A DNA stretch of 64,000 nt from Erysipelotrichaceae bacterium. GTDB taxonomy: Bacteria; Bacillota_I; Bacilli_A; Erysipelotrichales; Erysipelotrichaceae. This document shows, piece by piece, positions 27,536-35,959 of the stretch. The stretch is taken from the NCBI GenBank assembly GCA_017405675.1, contig JAFRAB010000012.1, positions 62,001 through 126,000 of the forward strand, given 5' to 3'. Positions within the stretch are counted from its first letter, which is position 1. Each line of letters begins with the position of its first letter. Position numbers and translations under genes: made by a program. The notes below the pieces were generated by a model, which saw only the letters and a list, made by a program, of their open reading frames with translations, searched no databases and had not been told where the DNA came from.

Positions 27536-28183
27536 AAAACTCCTAAAAGCATTTATTATTCATCAGGATTTGTAGTACTGGCTGACTATGTTCCTCATGC
27601 CATCCAGGAGATCCGCTATCATTCAAGCTATAACTTCATTGGTGAACGTGTTGACGGTTATGAAGAACCGGTTGCTCTGGTAACTCTGGAAGCAGCCCGA
27701 GCCCTCAAGGCCGCCAGCAACGATCTCTTTGTCATGGGCTATATGCTCAAGATATTTGATGCCTACCGCCCGGCCCGAGCTGTAAAGCATTTCGTACTCT
27801 GGGGCATAGAAGATCAGGACCTGCGCATGAAGCCTTTCTTCTATCCTGACCTGCCAAAACGGGAACTGTTCTCCAGAGGATATATTGCCAAGAAGTCATC
27901 GCACAGCCGCGGCAGTGCCATTGACCTGACCTTACTCGACATGAAGACCGGCAAGGAAGTTGACATGGGTTCACCATTTGACTACTTCAGCGTTGAGTCC
28001 CATCCTGACTATAAGGGCATTACAGAAGATCAGTATGAAAACCGAATGCTGCTCAGGAATGTCATGATCAGACATGGTTTTGAACCTTATGAATGCGAAT
28101 GGTGGCATTTCGTTCTGAAGGATGAGCCGTATCCCGACACCTATTTCGATTTTCCAAACTGTCTGGAATCATTAAGAAAATAA
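27533..28183 (+). CDS. D-alanyl-D-alanine dipeptidase (VanX/DdpX family)
   Basis: A 216-residue zinc dipeptidase. Ligands are visible: SHSRGSAID (His124, Asp131) and EWWH (catalytic Glu189, His192). The Arg in AYRPAR (residue 80) matches the transition-state Arg of VanX. There is no signal peptide, so it acts in the cytosol on D-Ala-D-Ala or related dipeptides. No vanH, vanA or vanRS gene is near, so a glycopeptide-resistance cassette is not indicated. Turnover of D-Ala-D-Ala for nutrition or wall recycling, as with E. coli DdpX, is more likely. Confidence 0.88.
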   Translation: MKTPKSIYYSSGFVVLADYVPHAIQEIRYHSSYNFIGERVDGYEEPVALVTLEAARALKAASNDLFVMGYMLKIFDAYRPARAVKHFVLWGIEDQDLRMKPFFYPDLPKRELFSRGYIAKKSSHSRGSAIDLTLLDMKTGKEVDMGSPFDYFSVESHPDYKGITEDQYENRMLLRNVMIRHGFEPYECEWWHFVLKDEPYPDTYFDFPNCLESLRK

Positions 28184-28215
28184 AAGCTTCGATATCAAAT
28201 CGAAGCTTGTTTTTT
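28184..28215. terminator. Bidirectional intrinsic terminator
   Basis: Ten-base arms AAGCTTCGAT (28184-28193) and ATCGAAGCTT (28199-28208) followed by GTTTTTTT on the plus strand and an A-rich flank upstream. It lies between the convergent vanX-like gene and the nucleoside permease gene. Confidence 0.9.
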
Positions 28216-29246
28216 TATCTTTCTTCACGGAAGTATGAAACACCTAATGAAGCCGGAGCCTGGTTTTCCCTTCTCTTGCGTGAACTGACTACTATTAATA
28301 CTATGATCGTTACCAGATAAGGGATCATCTTGTACAGGTTCTGCAGATATGTTGATTTTGTTACCTTGAACAGCTGCATCAGGAATTTACTGATGCCTGA
28401 CGGTACATACAGGAAGATCCAGTAACAGAAACCGAACAGGTAGGCTCCCCAGGTGGCGTTTTTAGGCTTCCAGCTGGTGAATATTACCAGCGCGACTGCC
28501 AGCCAGCCCAGAGCCTCAATACCGCTGTCATTGGCCCAGGTGCCCTTGACATAGTCCATTACATAATACAGACCGCCGATACCGGCAATGGCTGCACCAA
28601 CGCAGCTGGCTATGTATTTGTATCTGGTAACATCGATACCGGCAGCGTCAGCTGTAGCCGGGTTTTCACCGACAGCTCTTAAGTTCAGACCTGTTCTGGT
28701 CTTATTGAAGAAATACTGCATCAGGAAGGCAACGATCAGTACTACATACGTAAGCCATCCATAATGGAACAGCAGCTGTGATACGATTCCGAGTTTTGAT
28801 GAAACAACTGGCAGCATGGTCTTGAAGGCCTTTGAAGTAGCTGCGACATTGATCTGTCCGACACCGCCTGACAGCTTGATCAGAGAACCGCCAAAGAAAT
28901 TGGCAACGCCTGTTCCGAACATTGTAAGCGTCAGACCGGTAACGTTCTGATTGGCTCTTAACGTAATGGTCAGGAAACCGTACAGCAGACCTGCCAGGCC
29001 GCTGGCAATAATGCAGCATATAAGTGATATGATCACACATAAGAAAGGATTCGGATTGGCAGCTGCACTTTCATAGAAGAAAGCACCGGCTAATGAGGCA
29101 ATGCCTCCCAGCATCATGATGCCCGGAGTACCCAGGTTAAGACCGCCGGCTTTTTCATTAAGAGTTTCACCGATGCAGCCGAACATGATAACTGTACCGA
29201 AGGTAACAGCGGCATTGATCCAAGCGATTAAAGACTGACCTGTCAT
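28215..29246 (-). CDS. nupC: Nucleoside ABC transporter permease (NupC/YufQ type)
   Basis: A 343-residue polytopic permease of the branched-chain-type BPD_transp_2 family. The N-terminal GETLNEKAGGLNLGTPGIMMLGG motif is typical of the second permease of BmpA/NupABC importers. It ends the operon xpt-bmp-nupA-nupB-nupC, one base after the first permease. Purine nucleosides are the probable cargo, from family membership and the linked xpt gene. Confidence 0.88.
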   Translation of the reverse strand: MTGQSLIAWINAAVTFGTVIMFGCIGETLNEKAGGLNLGTPGIMMLGGIASLAGAFFYESAAANPNPFLCVIISLICCIIASGLAGLLYGFLTITLRANQNVTGLTLTMFGTGVANFFGGSLIKLSGGVGQINVAATSKAFKTMLPVVSSKLGIVSQLLFHYGWLTYVVLIVAFLMQYFFNKTRTGLNLRAVGENPATADAAGIDVTRYKYIASCVGAAIAGIGGLYYVMDYVKGTWANDSGIEALGWLAVALVIFTSWKPKNATWGAYLFGFCYWIFLYVPSGISKFLMQLFKVTKSTYLQNLYKMIPYLVTIIVLIVVSSRKRRENQAPASLGVSYFREER

Positions 29247-29247
29247 A

Positions 29248-30333
29248 TTACTGTTCCTCCTTATGTCTGAATACTATCTCATAAGTTGTAAAGAATTCAC
29301 TTGCCAGAATGCAGAAAAGCAGAATACCGGCAATGATATTTGACGCATATTCGTTCAGGTTGAAGTCACTGGCGATCTGAACGGCTCCCTTATTCAGGAA
29401 AACTATCAGGAATGAATAGATAACCATGACCAGCGGATTAAGTTTAGCCAGCCAGGCTACGATAATGGCCGTGAAGCCTCTGCCGCCTGATGTTTCAACG
29501 GAAATGGTATGAGATATGCCTGCTACTTCCGTAAAGCCTGCCAGACCGCATAAGGCGCCTGACAGCAGCATGGTTCTGACTATGACCTTAGGAACATTGA
29601 TGCCTGAATAACGGGCGGTGCTTTCGCTTTCGCCTGTTACCGCTACTTCATAACCATGCTTGGTATAACGCAGGTAGACAAATACGGCAATGGTTATGAC
29701 CACTACGATCAGAACGTTCAGCATATACTGCTGACCGAAAATGGTAGGGAACCAGCCTGAATGAGAAGTACCGTTAATGATGCCGACACTATGGGACTGT
29801 TTCTTATCCCAGACGTCAACGAAGAATTCAACCAGCTGAATGCCAACATAGTTCATCATCAGGGTGAACAGCGTTTCATTGGTATTGTACTTGGCTTTGA
29901 AATATGCCGGCAGCAAGCCCCATAAAGCTCCGGCGAAAGCACTGAAGATAAACATCAGCACTAACAGTAAAGCTGAAGGAAGCTTGTCTCCCAGATAGAT
30001 CATCATGGCTGCTGACATTAAGCCGCCAATCAGCATCTGACCTTCAGCACCGGTATTCCAGAACTTCATGCGGAAAGCAGGAGTCAGACCTACGGCGATG
30101 CTTAATAGCAGGCACGTATCTCTGACGGTTATCCAGATTCTTCTCGGTGTGCTGAAAGCACCCTTGAACATTGAGGCATAAACACTGAGCGGATTAAGCT
30201 TGGTAACGGAATTGATGAACAAAGCCGAGATTACCAGCGCCAATAAAATGAAAATGACCTTGATCAGTATTTTTTCCAGGAAGGAACGGTCTTCCTTTTT
30301 TCTGATTCTGATAAGAGGCTGCTTGTTTGCCAT
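29248..30333 (-). CDS. nupB: Nucleoside ABC transporter permease (NupB/YufP type)
   Basis: A 361-residue permease with about ten membrane segments, partner of the downstream permease. The segment RMKFWNTGAEGQMLIGG near residue 90 is the conserved BPD_transp_2 cytoplasmic motif seen in YufP-like subunits. It starts one base after the ATPase stop. Confidence 0.88.
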   Translation of the reverse strand: MANKQPLIRIRKKEDRSFLEKILIKVIFILLALVISALFINSVTKLNPLSVYASMFKGAFSTPRRIWITVRDTCLLLSIAVGLTPAFRMKFWNTGAEGQMLIGGLMSAAMMIYLGDKLPSALLLVLMFIFSAFAGALWGLLPAYFKAKYNTNETLFTLMMNYVGIQLVEFFVDVWDKKQSHSVGIINGTSHSGWFPTIFGQQYMLNVLIVVVITIAVFVYLRYTKHGYEVAVTGESESTARYSGINVPKVIVRTMLLSGALCGLAGFTEVAGISHTISVETSGGRGFTAIIVAWLAKLNPLVMVIYSFLIVFLNKGAVQIASDFNLNEYASNIIAGILLFCILASEFFTTYEIVFRHKEEQ

Positions 30334-30334
30334 G

Positions 30335-31864
30335 CTACTCTCCTCCTTTCAGATTTGTCATTAACAGACCGACTTCTTCCTTATTGGCACTGCGGCCGTC
30401 CAGAATGCCGTTGACCTTACCGTTGCATAAAACCAGGATCCTGTCGCTTAATGCCAGTAAGACGTCCAGGTCTTCGCCGACATAGACAACTGCTACGCCG
30501 CGCTTCTTCTGCTCGTTAAGCAGATTGTAAATGGCATACGATGTATTGATATCGAGTCCTCTGACTGCATATGCCGTCATCAGGACTGTAGGCTTGTTGT
30601 TGATTTCACGTCCGACCAGAACCTTCTGTACGTTACCGCCGGAAAGTCTTCTGACCGGATAATCCAGACTAGGAGTATCAACTTCAAGTTCTTCCCTGAT
30701 TTTGGTAGCCATCCGTAATGGCTGAGCATGATGCAGGAAAGGACCGGCTCCCTTTCTGTATCTCTTCAGCATGACGTTATCCGTCATGCCCATGTTTCCT
30801 ACCAGACCCATGCCCAGACGGTCTTCCGGTACAAAGGCCAGATGCAGACCGAAACTGATGATTTCCCTGGTACTTAAGCCTACCAGTTCATGTACGCCAT
30901 GAGCGGTGGAATAATATACGACTGAAGATCCTTCTTCACACTTCTGCAAGCCCATGATGGCCTCCAGGAGCTCTTTCTGACCTGAACCTGAAATACCTGC
31001 TATGCCGAGTATTTCGCCGCTGTAGAGGTCAAAGGTGACGTCATCGACGACCTTCTTGTTTTCAGAATTGATTACGGTAAGACTCTTTATTTCCAGACGC
31101 TTATGCTTTTCTTCGATAAAGTCACGGTTGATGTCGAGAGTGATCTTTTCACCGACCATCATTTCCGTCAGTTCCTTTTCGTTGGTCTCGGAAGTATTGA
31201 CCGTACCGATGTAATGGCCTTTTCTCAGAATGGTTACCCTGTCTGAGATCTCCAGCACTTCGTTTAATTTATGAGTAATAATGACGACAGATTTACCGTC
31301 ATTGCGCATGTTCCTTAAGATATTGAAAAGTCTCTCAGTTTCCTGAGGAGTAAGTACGGCAGTAGGTTCGTCAAGAATCAGAATGTCTGCCCCTCTGTAT
31401 AATACCTTTATGATTTCCAGAGTCTGCTTCTGAGATACGTTCATGTCATAAACCTTCATATCCAGATTGATATCAAAGCCATAGCGGCTGCAGATATCAT
31501 TGACTCTGTTACGGGCCGTCACCAGGTCGTTGTTTTCCTTCGGGTCCAGGCCCAGAACAATGTTTTCCAGCGCGGTAAAGACATCAATAAGCTTATAGTG
31601 CTGATGGATCATGCCGATGCCCAGATCAAAGGCATCCTTAGGGTCCTTGATGGAAACCTGTTTTCCATCAACAAAAATCTCCCCTTCGTCAGGGTAGTAA
31701 ATTCCCGCCAGCATGTTCATGACAGTGGTCTTGCCGCTGCCGTTTTCTCCTAACAGAGCCAGGATCTCATGTTTCCTGATATCAAAGGAGACGTTCTCAT
31801 TAGCTTTTACGGCGCCAAATGATTTGGTGATGTTCTTTAATTGAATTGCACAATTGTTATCCAT
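30335..31864 (-). CDS. nupA: Nucleoside ABC transporter ATP-binding protein (NupA/YufO type)
   Basis: A 509-residue duplicated ATPase. The first half has a complete site: Walker A GENGSGKTTV, signature segment VSQKQTLEI and Walker B ILILDEPTAVLTP. The second half has a degenerate Walker A (GISGSGQKELL) and a signature LSGGNVQKVLV. Where family members have DEPTRGLD it carries TAYAVRGLD, so the second site is probably inactive. This asymmetry is normal for BMP-type and ribose-type importers. The start MDNNCAIQLKN at 31864 is chosen over 14 codons upstream. Confidence 0.9.
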   Translation of the reverse strand: MDNNCAIQLKNITKSFGAVKANENVSFDIRKHEILALLGENGSGKTTVMNMLAGIYYPDEGEIFVDGKQVSIKDPKDAFDLGIGMIHQHYKLIDVFTALENIVLGLDPKENNDLVTARNRVNDICSRYGFDINLDMKVYDMNVSQKQTLEIIKVLYRGADILILDEPTAVLTPQETERLFNILRNMRNDGKSVVIITHKLNEVLEISDRVTILRKGHYIGTVNTSETNEKELTEMMVGEKITLDINRDFIEEKHKRLEIKSLTVINSENKKVVDDVTFDLYSGEILGIAGISGSGQKELLEAIMGLQKCEEGSSVVYYSTAHGVHELVGLSTREIISFGLHLAFVPEDRLGMGLVGNMGMTDNVMLKRYRKGAGPFLHHAQPLRMATKIREELEVDTPSLDYPVRRLSGGNVQKVLVGREINNKPTVLMTAYAVRGLDINTSYAIYNLLNEQKKRGVAVVYVGEDLDVLLALSDRILVLCNGKVNGILDGRSANKEEVGLLMTNLKGGE

Positions 31865-31946
31865 TTCATCAAACCTTTCCAAAGGTGAGGAAGAAACCTT
31901 CCTCACCTTATGTTTTTAATAATTGCTTTAAATAATTACGTGGTTT

Positions 31947-33176
31947 TTACTTTTCGAAGATACCGTCTACATAGATACTGAATGATGGAGCACTTCTGAA
32001 TTCTGATTCATGGAAGTATCCGTCAAAGATAGCGTTCTTGTCTTCAGGATCATCTGTATCGAAGTCACCAGTCAGGTCGATCTTCAGTTCGCTCAGGTGT
32101 TCACCGTTTACAGTCCATGTTGAAGTATCAAATACATGTAACGTACCGGCCTTGATGGCAGTGATTGCCTTGTCAACAGCTTCCTGAGTACCGTTAGCAC
32201 AGCTTGAGCCTAATTCAGTAATGGCAACAGCACCTGTCTTGTAACCTTCTGCCCAGTCAGTAGCGATCTTTTCGCCTTTTACTACCTGACCGAATGCATA
32301 AGTGTAGTAAACACCCCAGTTATTGGTTGCACTTGTTAAGGCTGCATGAGGAGCAACTGATAACATGTCAACGTTGTAACCTACAGAGTAAGCAACAGTT
32401 CCCTTGGCTAATGCAGCTTCAACTGCAGCAGGAGCACCTGTTGAGTCAGCATGCTGACCGATGATGACACAGTGGTCTGCCATTAATGTGTTGGCTGTTT
32501 CGCCTTCTGCAGTAAGGTCAAACCATGAGTTAGTGTAGATAACTTCCATGGTTACTGCTGGGAATACAGACTTAACACCTAAGAAGAATGCGGTAAAGCC
32601 GGAAACAACTTCAGCATATGGGAATGCACCGACATATCCGATCAGAACCTTGCCGTCCTTATAGCTTTCAGCAGGGATCATTCCAGCTGCTTCCAGTTCA
32701 GCAAGCTTCATACCGGCAACGATACCTGAAACATAACGTGACTCATAAACGTTGGTAAAGGCGTTTGAGAAATTGTCAAGTCCGCTGAGAGCGGCAGTAT
32801 CGCCTGTAGCTGCTACGAACTTAACATCAGGATATTCGCTTGCAGCCTGCTGCATGAACTGCTGGTGACCATAGCTGTTAGAGAATACAGCCTTGCATCC
32901 CTGTTCAACCAGGTCTACAGCTGCGTCATAGCATGCCTGAGTTTCACCGATGGTGTATTTCCAGATAACCTGGTCATCAGTTAAGCCGTTTGCCTTCATG
33001 GCAGCTCTGATACCTTCCATGTGCGCGAAGGTATAGCCTTCATTTTCGTCACCGACTAAGATGACACCGATTTTCAGCTTTTCTTCTACAGGAGCATCAG
33101 GTTCCTTTGGAGTACAGCCAGTCAGTACACCTACTACCATTAAGGCAGCCAGTAACAGAGAAATAATTTTTTTCAT
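31947..33176 (-). CDS. bmpA: BMP-family nucleoside-binding lipoprotein
   Basis: A 409-residue substrate-binding lipoprotein. A signal peptide ends in the lipobox LTGC (Cys20). The PnrA/BMP fold follows, with motifs GYTFAHMEGI, VFSNSYGHQQ and IGQHADSTGAP. It captures purine nucleosides outside the membrane and delivers them to the two permeases. Xpt lies directly upstream on the same strand, consistent with purine salvage. Confidence 0.92.
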   Translation of the reverse strand: MKKIISLLLAALMVVGVLTGCTPKEPDAPVEEKLKIGVILVGDENEGYTFAHMEGIRAAMKANGLTDDQVIWKYTIGETQACYDAAVDLVEQGCKAVFSNSYGHQQFMQQAASEYPDVKFVAATGDTAALSGLDNFSNAFTNVYESRYVSGIVAGMKLAELEAAGMIPAESYKDGKVLIGYVGAFPYAEVVSGFTAFFLGVKSVFPAVTMEVIYTNSWFDLTAEGETANTLMADHCVIIGQHADSTGAPAAVEAALAKGTVAYSVGYNVDMLSVAPHAALTSATNNWGVYYTYAFGQVVKGEKIATDWAEGYKTGAVAITELGSSCANGTQEAVDKAITAIKAGTLHVFDTSTWTVNGEHLSELKIDLTGDFDTDDPEDKNAIFDGYFHESEFRSAPSFSIYVDGIFEK

Positions 33177-33262
33177 AAGATTTCCTCCCTCTTCTCTTAC
33201 TATAATTAAAAGGCAATGCCCTTAATTACCTTAAAAATAAAATCAGAATTGAGTCCTGTTTT

Positions 33263-33838
33263 CTAGCAGAATTCAATTCCGTCTTCGACACTCATGGCCG
33301 CAATGCGGGCCAGAGATTCTACGCGTACGCCCTGTGAGCGGATAATGTCACCGCCTGGCTGATAAGCCTTTTCGATAACAATACCGCAGCCTACCAGCTG
33401 GCAGCCAGCCTGGCGGACAACTGACAGTAAAGCCTTTAAGGCTTCACCGTTTGCCAGGAAGTCATCAACGATCAGGATCTTATCGTCCTTAGACAGATAT
33501 TTCTTTGATACTGAAATGACGAAGTCTGCACCTCTGGTATATGAGTGCAGCGGTGCGTGGTAGGCATCCTCACTCATATTGCTGGCAGAACCCTTCTTGG
33601 CAAATACGATCGGGCAGTTATTAAAAAATTGTGAAGTCGCGTAACCGACAGCGATGCCAGAGGCTTCGATGGTCAGTATTTTTGTTACTTCACAATCCTT
33701 GAATCTTTCCTTGAAGGCCGCACCGATGTCGTTTAAAAAAGCTACATCGATCTGGTGGTTAAGAAAACTGTCGACTTTTAAGATGTCCCCGCTCAGGATC
33801 TTGCCGTCTTTCTGAATGCGCTGTTTTAAAGCATCCAT
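33263..33838 (-). CDS. xpt: Xanthine phosphoribosyltransferase
   Basis: A 191-residue PRTase converting xanthine (and guanine) to the nucleotide with PRPP. The PRPP loop ILIVDDFLANGEAL is clear, as is the family N-terminus MDALKQRI.KDG. A GGGGAGGG site precedes the ATG at 33838; the longer frame has no support. It is followed 86 bases later by the BMP nucleoside importer genes. I looked for a guanine riboswitch in its leader, as in Bacillus xpt, and saw none of the conserved core. Confidence 0.95.
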   Translation of the reverse strand: MDALKQRIQKDGKILSGDILKVDSFLNHQIDVAFLNDIGAAFKERFKDCEVTKILTIEASGIAVGYATSQFFNNCPIVFAKKGSASNMSEDAYHAPLHSYTRGADFVISVSKKYLSKDDKILIVDDFLANGEALKALLSVVRQAGCQLVGCGIVIEKAYQPGGDIIRSQGVRVESLARIAAMSVEDGIEFC

Positions 33839-33878
33839 ATCACAGTCCCTCCCCTCAAAACTGAAAAAATATAATCCA

Positions 33879-33907
33879 AATATATAATAGAAAAAACCTT
33901 TTTTCAA
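33879..33907 (-). promoter_or_regulatory. Probable promoter of xpt and the nucleoside importer operon
   Basis: On the minus strand TTGAAA (33902-33907), a 17-base spacer and TATATT (33879-33884). The leader to xpt is about 40 bases, too short for a purine riboswitch. Confidence 0.55.
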
Positions 33908-33944
33908 GGCTTTACTTTTCAAAAAATTCACTTTTTTATATAAA

Positions 33945-33973
33945 AAATAAAGGTAAGCGCTTACGCCTACCTT
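33945..33973 (-). terminator. Intrinsic terminator after rpoE
   Basis: Stem AAGGTA...GCG (33950-33959) with CGC...TACCTT (33964-33973), one internal mismatch, loop CTTA. On the minus strand it is followed by TATTTTTT. Confidence 0.85.
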
Positions 33974-33975
33974 AA

Positions 33976-34326
33976 TTATTCTAATGAATCCAAATCGACT
34001 CTTTTTTCGTCATCTTCCAGACTTACGTCGTCGTAATCTTCGATTTCAGGTTCATCTTCATCATCGCTTTCATCAAGCAGTGATGAAGTGTCAAACATAA
34101 CTTCTGACAGTTTGTGATTGCTCTTGAGATCCCAGACATTATTTTCCAGCGGTGTAAAGCGGGAGTCCAGTGACAGGTCTGTATAGAACTGTGAGATTTT
34201 CTTTCTGGCCTTGTTTTCATCATAACCCATCTGATCGACTACAACCTGCCAGAGTTCCTTAAACGAAATGCTGTGATTCAATACTTTCAGATAGTCATAA
34301 GCAACGTCAATAGTTTTTACGCTCAT
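33976..34326 (-). CDS. rpoE: RNA polymerase delta subunit
   Basis: A 116-residue protein with the N-terminal HARE-HTH domain (YDYLKVLNHSISFKELWQVV ... FYTDLSLDSRFTPLENNVWDL) and a C-terminal Asp/Glu-rich tail. Delta displaces nucleic acids from RNA polymerase and speeds recycling in Firmicutes. The acidic tail is shorter than in Bacillus (173 residues in total there). A strong AGGAGGCG site precedes the ATG. Confidence 0.95.
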   Translation of the reverse strand: MSVKTIDVAYDYLKVLNHSISFKELWQVVVDQMGYDENKARKKISQFYTDLSLDSRFTPLENNVWDLKSNHKLSEVMFDTSSLLDESDDEDEPEIEDYDDVSLEDDEKRVDLDSLE

Positions 34327-34383
34327 TAAAATCGCCTCCTGTAGTGATTTATAATTGTTATCTTTTGCTTCTAACTGAAATCA

Positions 34384-34411
34384 ATTATATAGCATGATAT
34401 CAATATTGCAA
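34384..34411 (-). promoter_or_regulatory. Promoter of rpoE
   Basis: On the minus strand TTGCAA (34406-34411), a 16-base spacer and TATAAT (34384-34389), followed by a leader of about 50 bases to the rpoE start. Confidence 0.7.
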
Positions 34412-34451
34412 TAGCAAAATGCTTTAATTTTCGAAATTTTTTTCGCAACAG

Positions 34452-34466
34452 AGAAAACGCTTTCAA
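34452..34466 (-). promoter_or_regulatory. Catabolite responsive element (cre)-like site
   Basis: The minus strand reads TTGAAAGCGTTTTCT, which fits the CcpA consensus WTGNAANCGNWNNCW at every fixed position. It lies 21 bases past the stop of a metallophosphatase gene and about 48 bases upstream of the rpoE -35 box. CcpA often activates from such a position. Confidence 0.6.
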
Positions 34467-34486
34467 ATGAACACCGGTATTACTGT

Positions 34487-35959
34487 TCAGTGTTCGTCAT
34501 AATGTTCGTTTCGTCCCAGGAAAACGTAACGATGATCTATTGAGTTATCAACTGTTTTTATTTCTGTCAGATAGTACCTGATGGCATCATGAATCAGACA
34601 TTCTTCTTCCTTCCACGGATGTCTGCGGGCAATGTTTCTGGTATCGTTACCGCCGGAAGCCATATAGGCACTGGTAGCGACGGTCAGCACCTCATCATCC
34701 GCAACTTCATGTCCGTCAGGATGTTTTATAGACACGACTTTATGACCGTAAGGCTGATCATGATCAATTGTTACCTTCAGACCGGAAAAATAGAGATTGA
34801 AGTTCTTGGAATACTTTTCAGGATCATGTACTTCCTCGAAAAGATCTCTGATATCTTTGCCCGTATACTGCGTGGTATGAATGTGCTCATCAAAGTAAAT
34901 GGCCTGCTTAATACTGTAACGGGTAACTGGACCTTCAGGAATGCGCGGACCGCAGCTGGTAGTATTGAAATAGCTGAAATCAGTTCCAGCCTGCCATCTT
35001 ACCGCATCCGCAAAAAGATTTCCCATGGCACTTTCTTCTCCATAGCTCATGTTGACATCTTCAGTCGCCATCGCAAAAGCTTCACTGAAATACATTTCAA
35101 ACGGTGCCAGGACCTTATCCGTAAATTCATCAATTCTGCTGTCAGGTATATCGTATTTTTCTTCCAGCGGATATATGACACTGCCTTCCGTACGTATCAC
35201 CCTGCGGCTTTCCGTATCAAAACTGATTTCAGTATGGATAAGGGACTTGCCGCTGAAGCCTCCCTTGTTAACCATTATGCCATCGGTTTTCCAGTAGATA
35301 TCTCCGGGCTGATGTCCTCCAATCAGAAGATCAATGTCCAGATCTTTTAATTTCTCAAGCAAATCAAACAGTTCGCCGCTGTAAACTCCATCAGTGCTGT
35401 AAGCCCCGATATGAGCCAGTATGACAACTATTTCAGCACCCTGACTTCTTACCTCTGCCGTATATTTTCCTATTGCCTGTGCAGCAGATTTTACTTCGTA
35501 AGGTTCAAAATAAGGATATGTCACCATTTTTTCGGTATACTCGGTCGTTACTCCGATAACAGCGATCTTAACACCTGCCTTTTCAATGATCACATAAGGC
35601 AGAACATTCTCAATAAGCCTGTCTGTACCCTTATATGTAATGTTGGCACAGAGTACCGGTATTCTTTCGTGGATATATCTTATGTTTTCCTCAAGCTCTT
35701 CGCGTCCTCTGTCAAATTCATGATTGCCCAGGGTCCAGGCATCTGTACCAATCAGTTCCATGCCGTCAAGAACATCTCTGCCATGCCAAAGAAGACGATT
35801 GATCTCATCGCCTGCATCCAGCAGAAGAGTTCTGTCAGGATTGTTTTTTCTGATGCTTTCTATTGCCCGGTAGAACTTCCTTAAGCCGGGAATGTATTTA
35901 TCGCCTCTGAATTCACCGCAGAAATCTGCGTGATTCAGGATGTCAAACTTTATTACCAT
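34487..35959 (-). CDS. UshA-like metallophosphatase, copy 2
   Basis: A 490-residue protein with an N-terminal calcineurin-like domain and a C-terminal 5'-nucleotidase domain. It has no signal peptide, so it should act in the cytosol. Motifs kept: Asp12 (NHADFC), LDAGD (Asp51), LGNHEFD (Asn79, His80), LAHIG (His183) and GGHQPGD (His216). Two metal-1 ligands are lost: the His of the DxH motif is Cys14, and the position of UshA Gln254 is Pro218. It overlaps its tandem paralogue by seven bases and ends the UgpB-like importer operon. Nucleotidase, cyclic phosphodiesterase or sugar-phosphatase activity are all possible. Confidence 0.8.
   Translation of the reverse strand: MVIKFDILNHADFCGEFRGDKYIPGLRKFYRAIESIRKNNPDRTLLLDAGDEINRLLWHGRDVLDGMELIGTDAWTLGNHEFDRGREELEENIRYIHERIPVLCANITYKGTDRLIENVLPYVIIEKAGVKIAVIGVTTEYTEKMVTYPYFEPYEVKSAAQAIGKYTAEVRSQGAEIVVILAHIGAYSTDGVYSGELFDLLEKLKDLDIDLLIGGHQPGDIYWKTDGIMVNKGGFSGKSLIHTEISFDTESRRVIRTEGSVIYPLEEKYDIPDSRIDEFTDKVLAPFEMYFSEAFAMATEDVNMSYGEESAMGNLFADAVRWQAGTDFSYFNTTSCGPRIPEGPVTRYSIKQAIYFDEHIHTTQYTGKDIRDLFEEVHDPEKYSKNFNLYFSGLKVTIDHDQPYGHKVVSIKHPDGHEVADDEVLTVATSAYMASGGNDTRNIARRHPWKEEECLIHDAIRYYLTEIKTVDNSIDHRYVFLGRNEHYDEH

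Noticed and set aside
27533..28183. Reading the vanX-like gene as part of a glycopeptide-resistance cluster
   Set aside because: No vanH, vanA-type ligase or vanRS genes are in the window, and VanX-like dipeptidases are common outside such clusters.
33241..33280. Possible terminator at the end of xpt (GAATTGA/TCAATTC)
   Set aside because: The stem is weak, partly in coding sequence, with a 20-base loop. The importer genes follow on the same strand, so readthrough is likely.
33839..33975. Search for a guanine riboswitch ahead of xpt
   Set aside because: The stretch is A/T-rich and lacks the conserved aptamer core and loops. The only hairpin there is the rpoE terminator.
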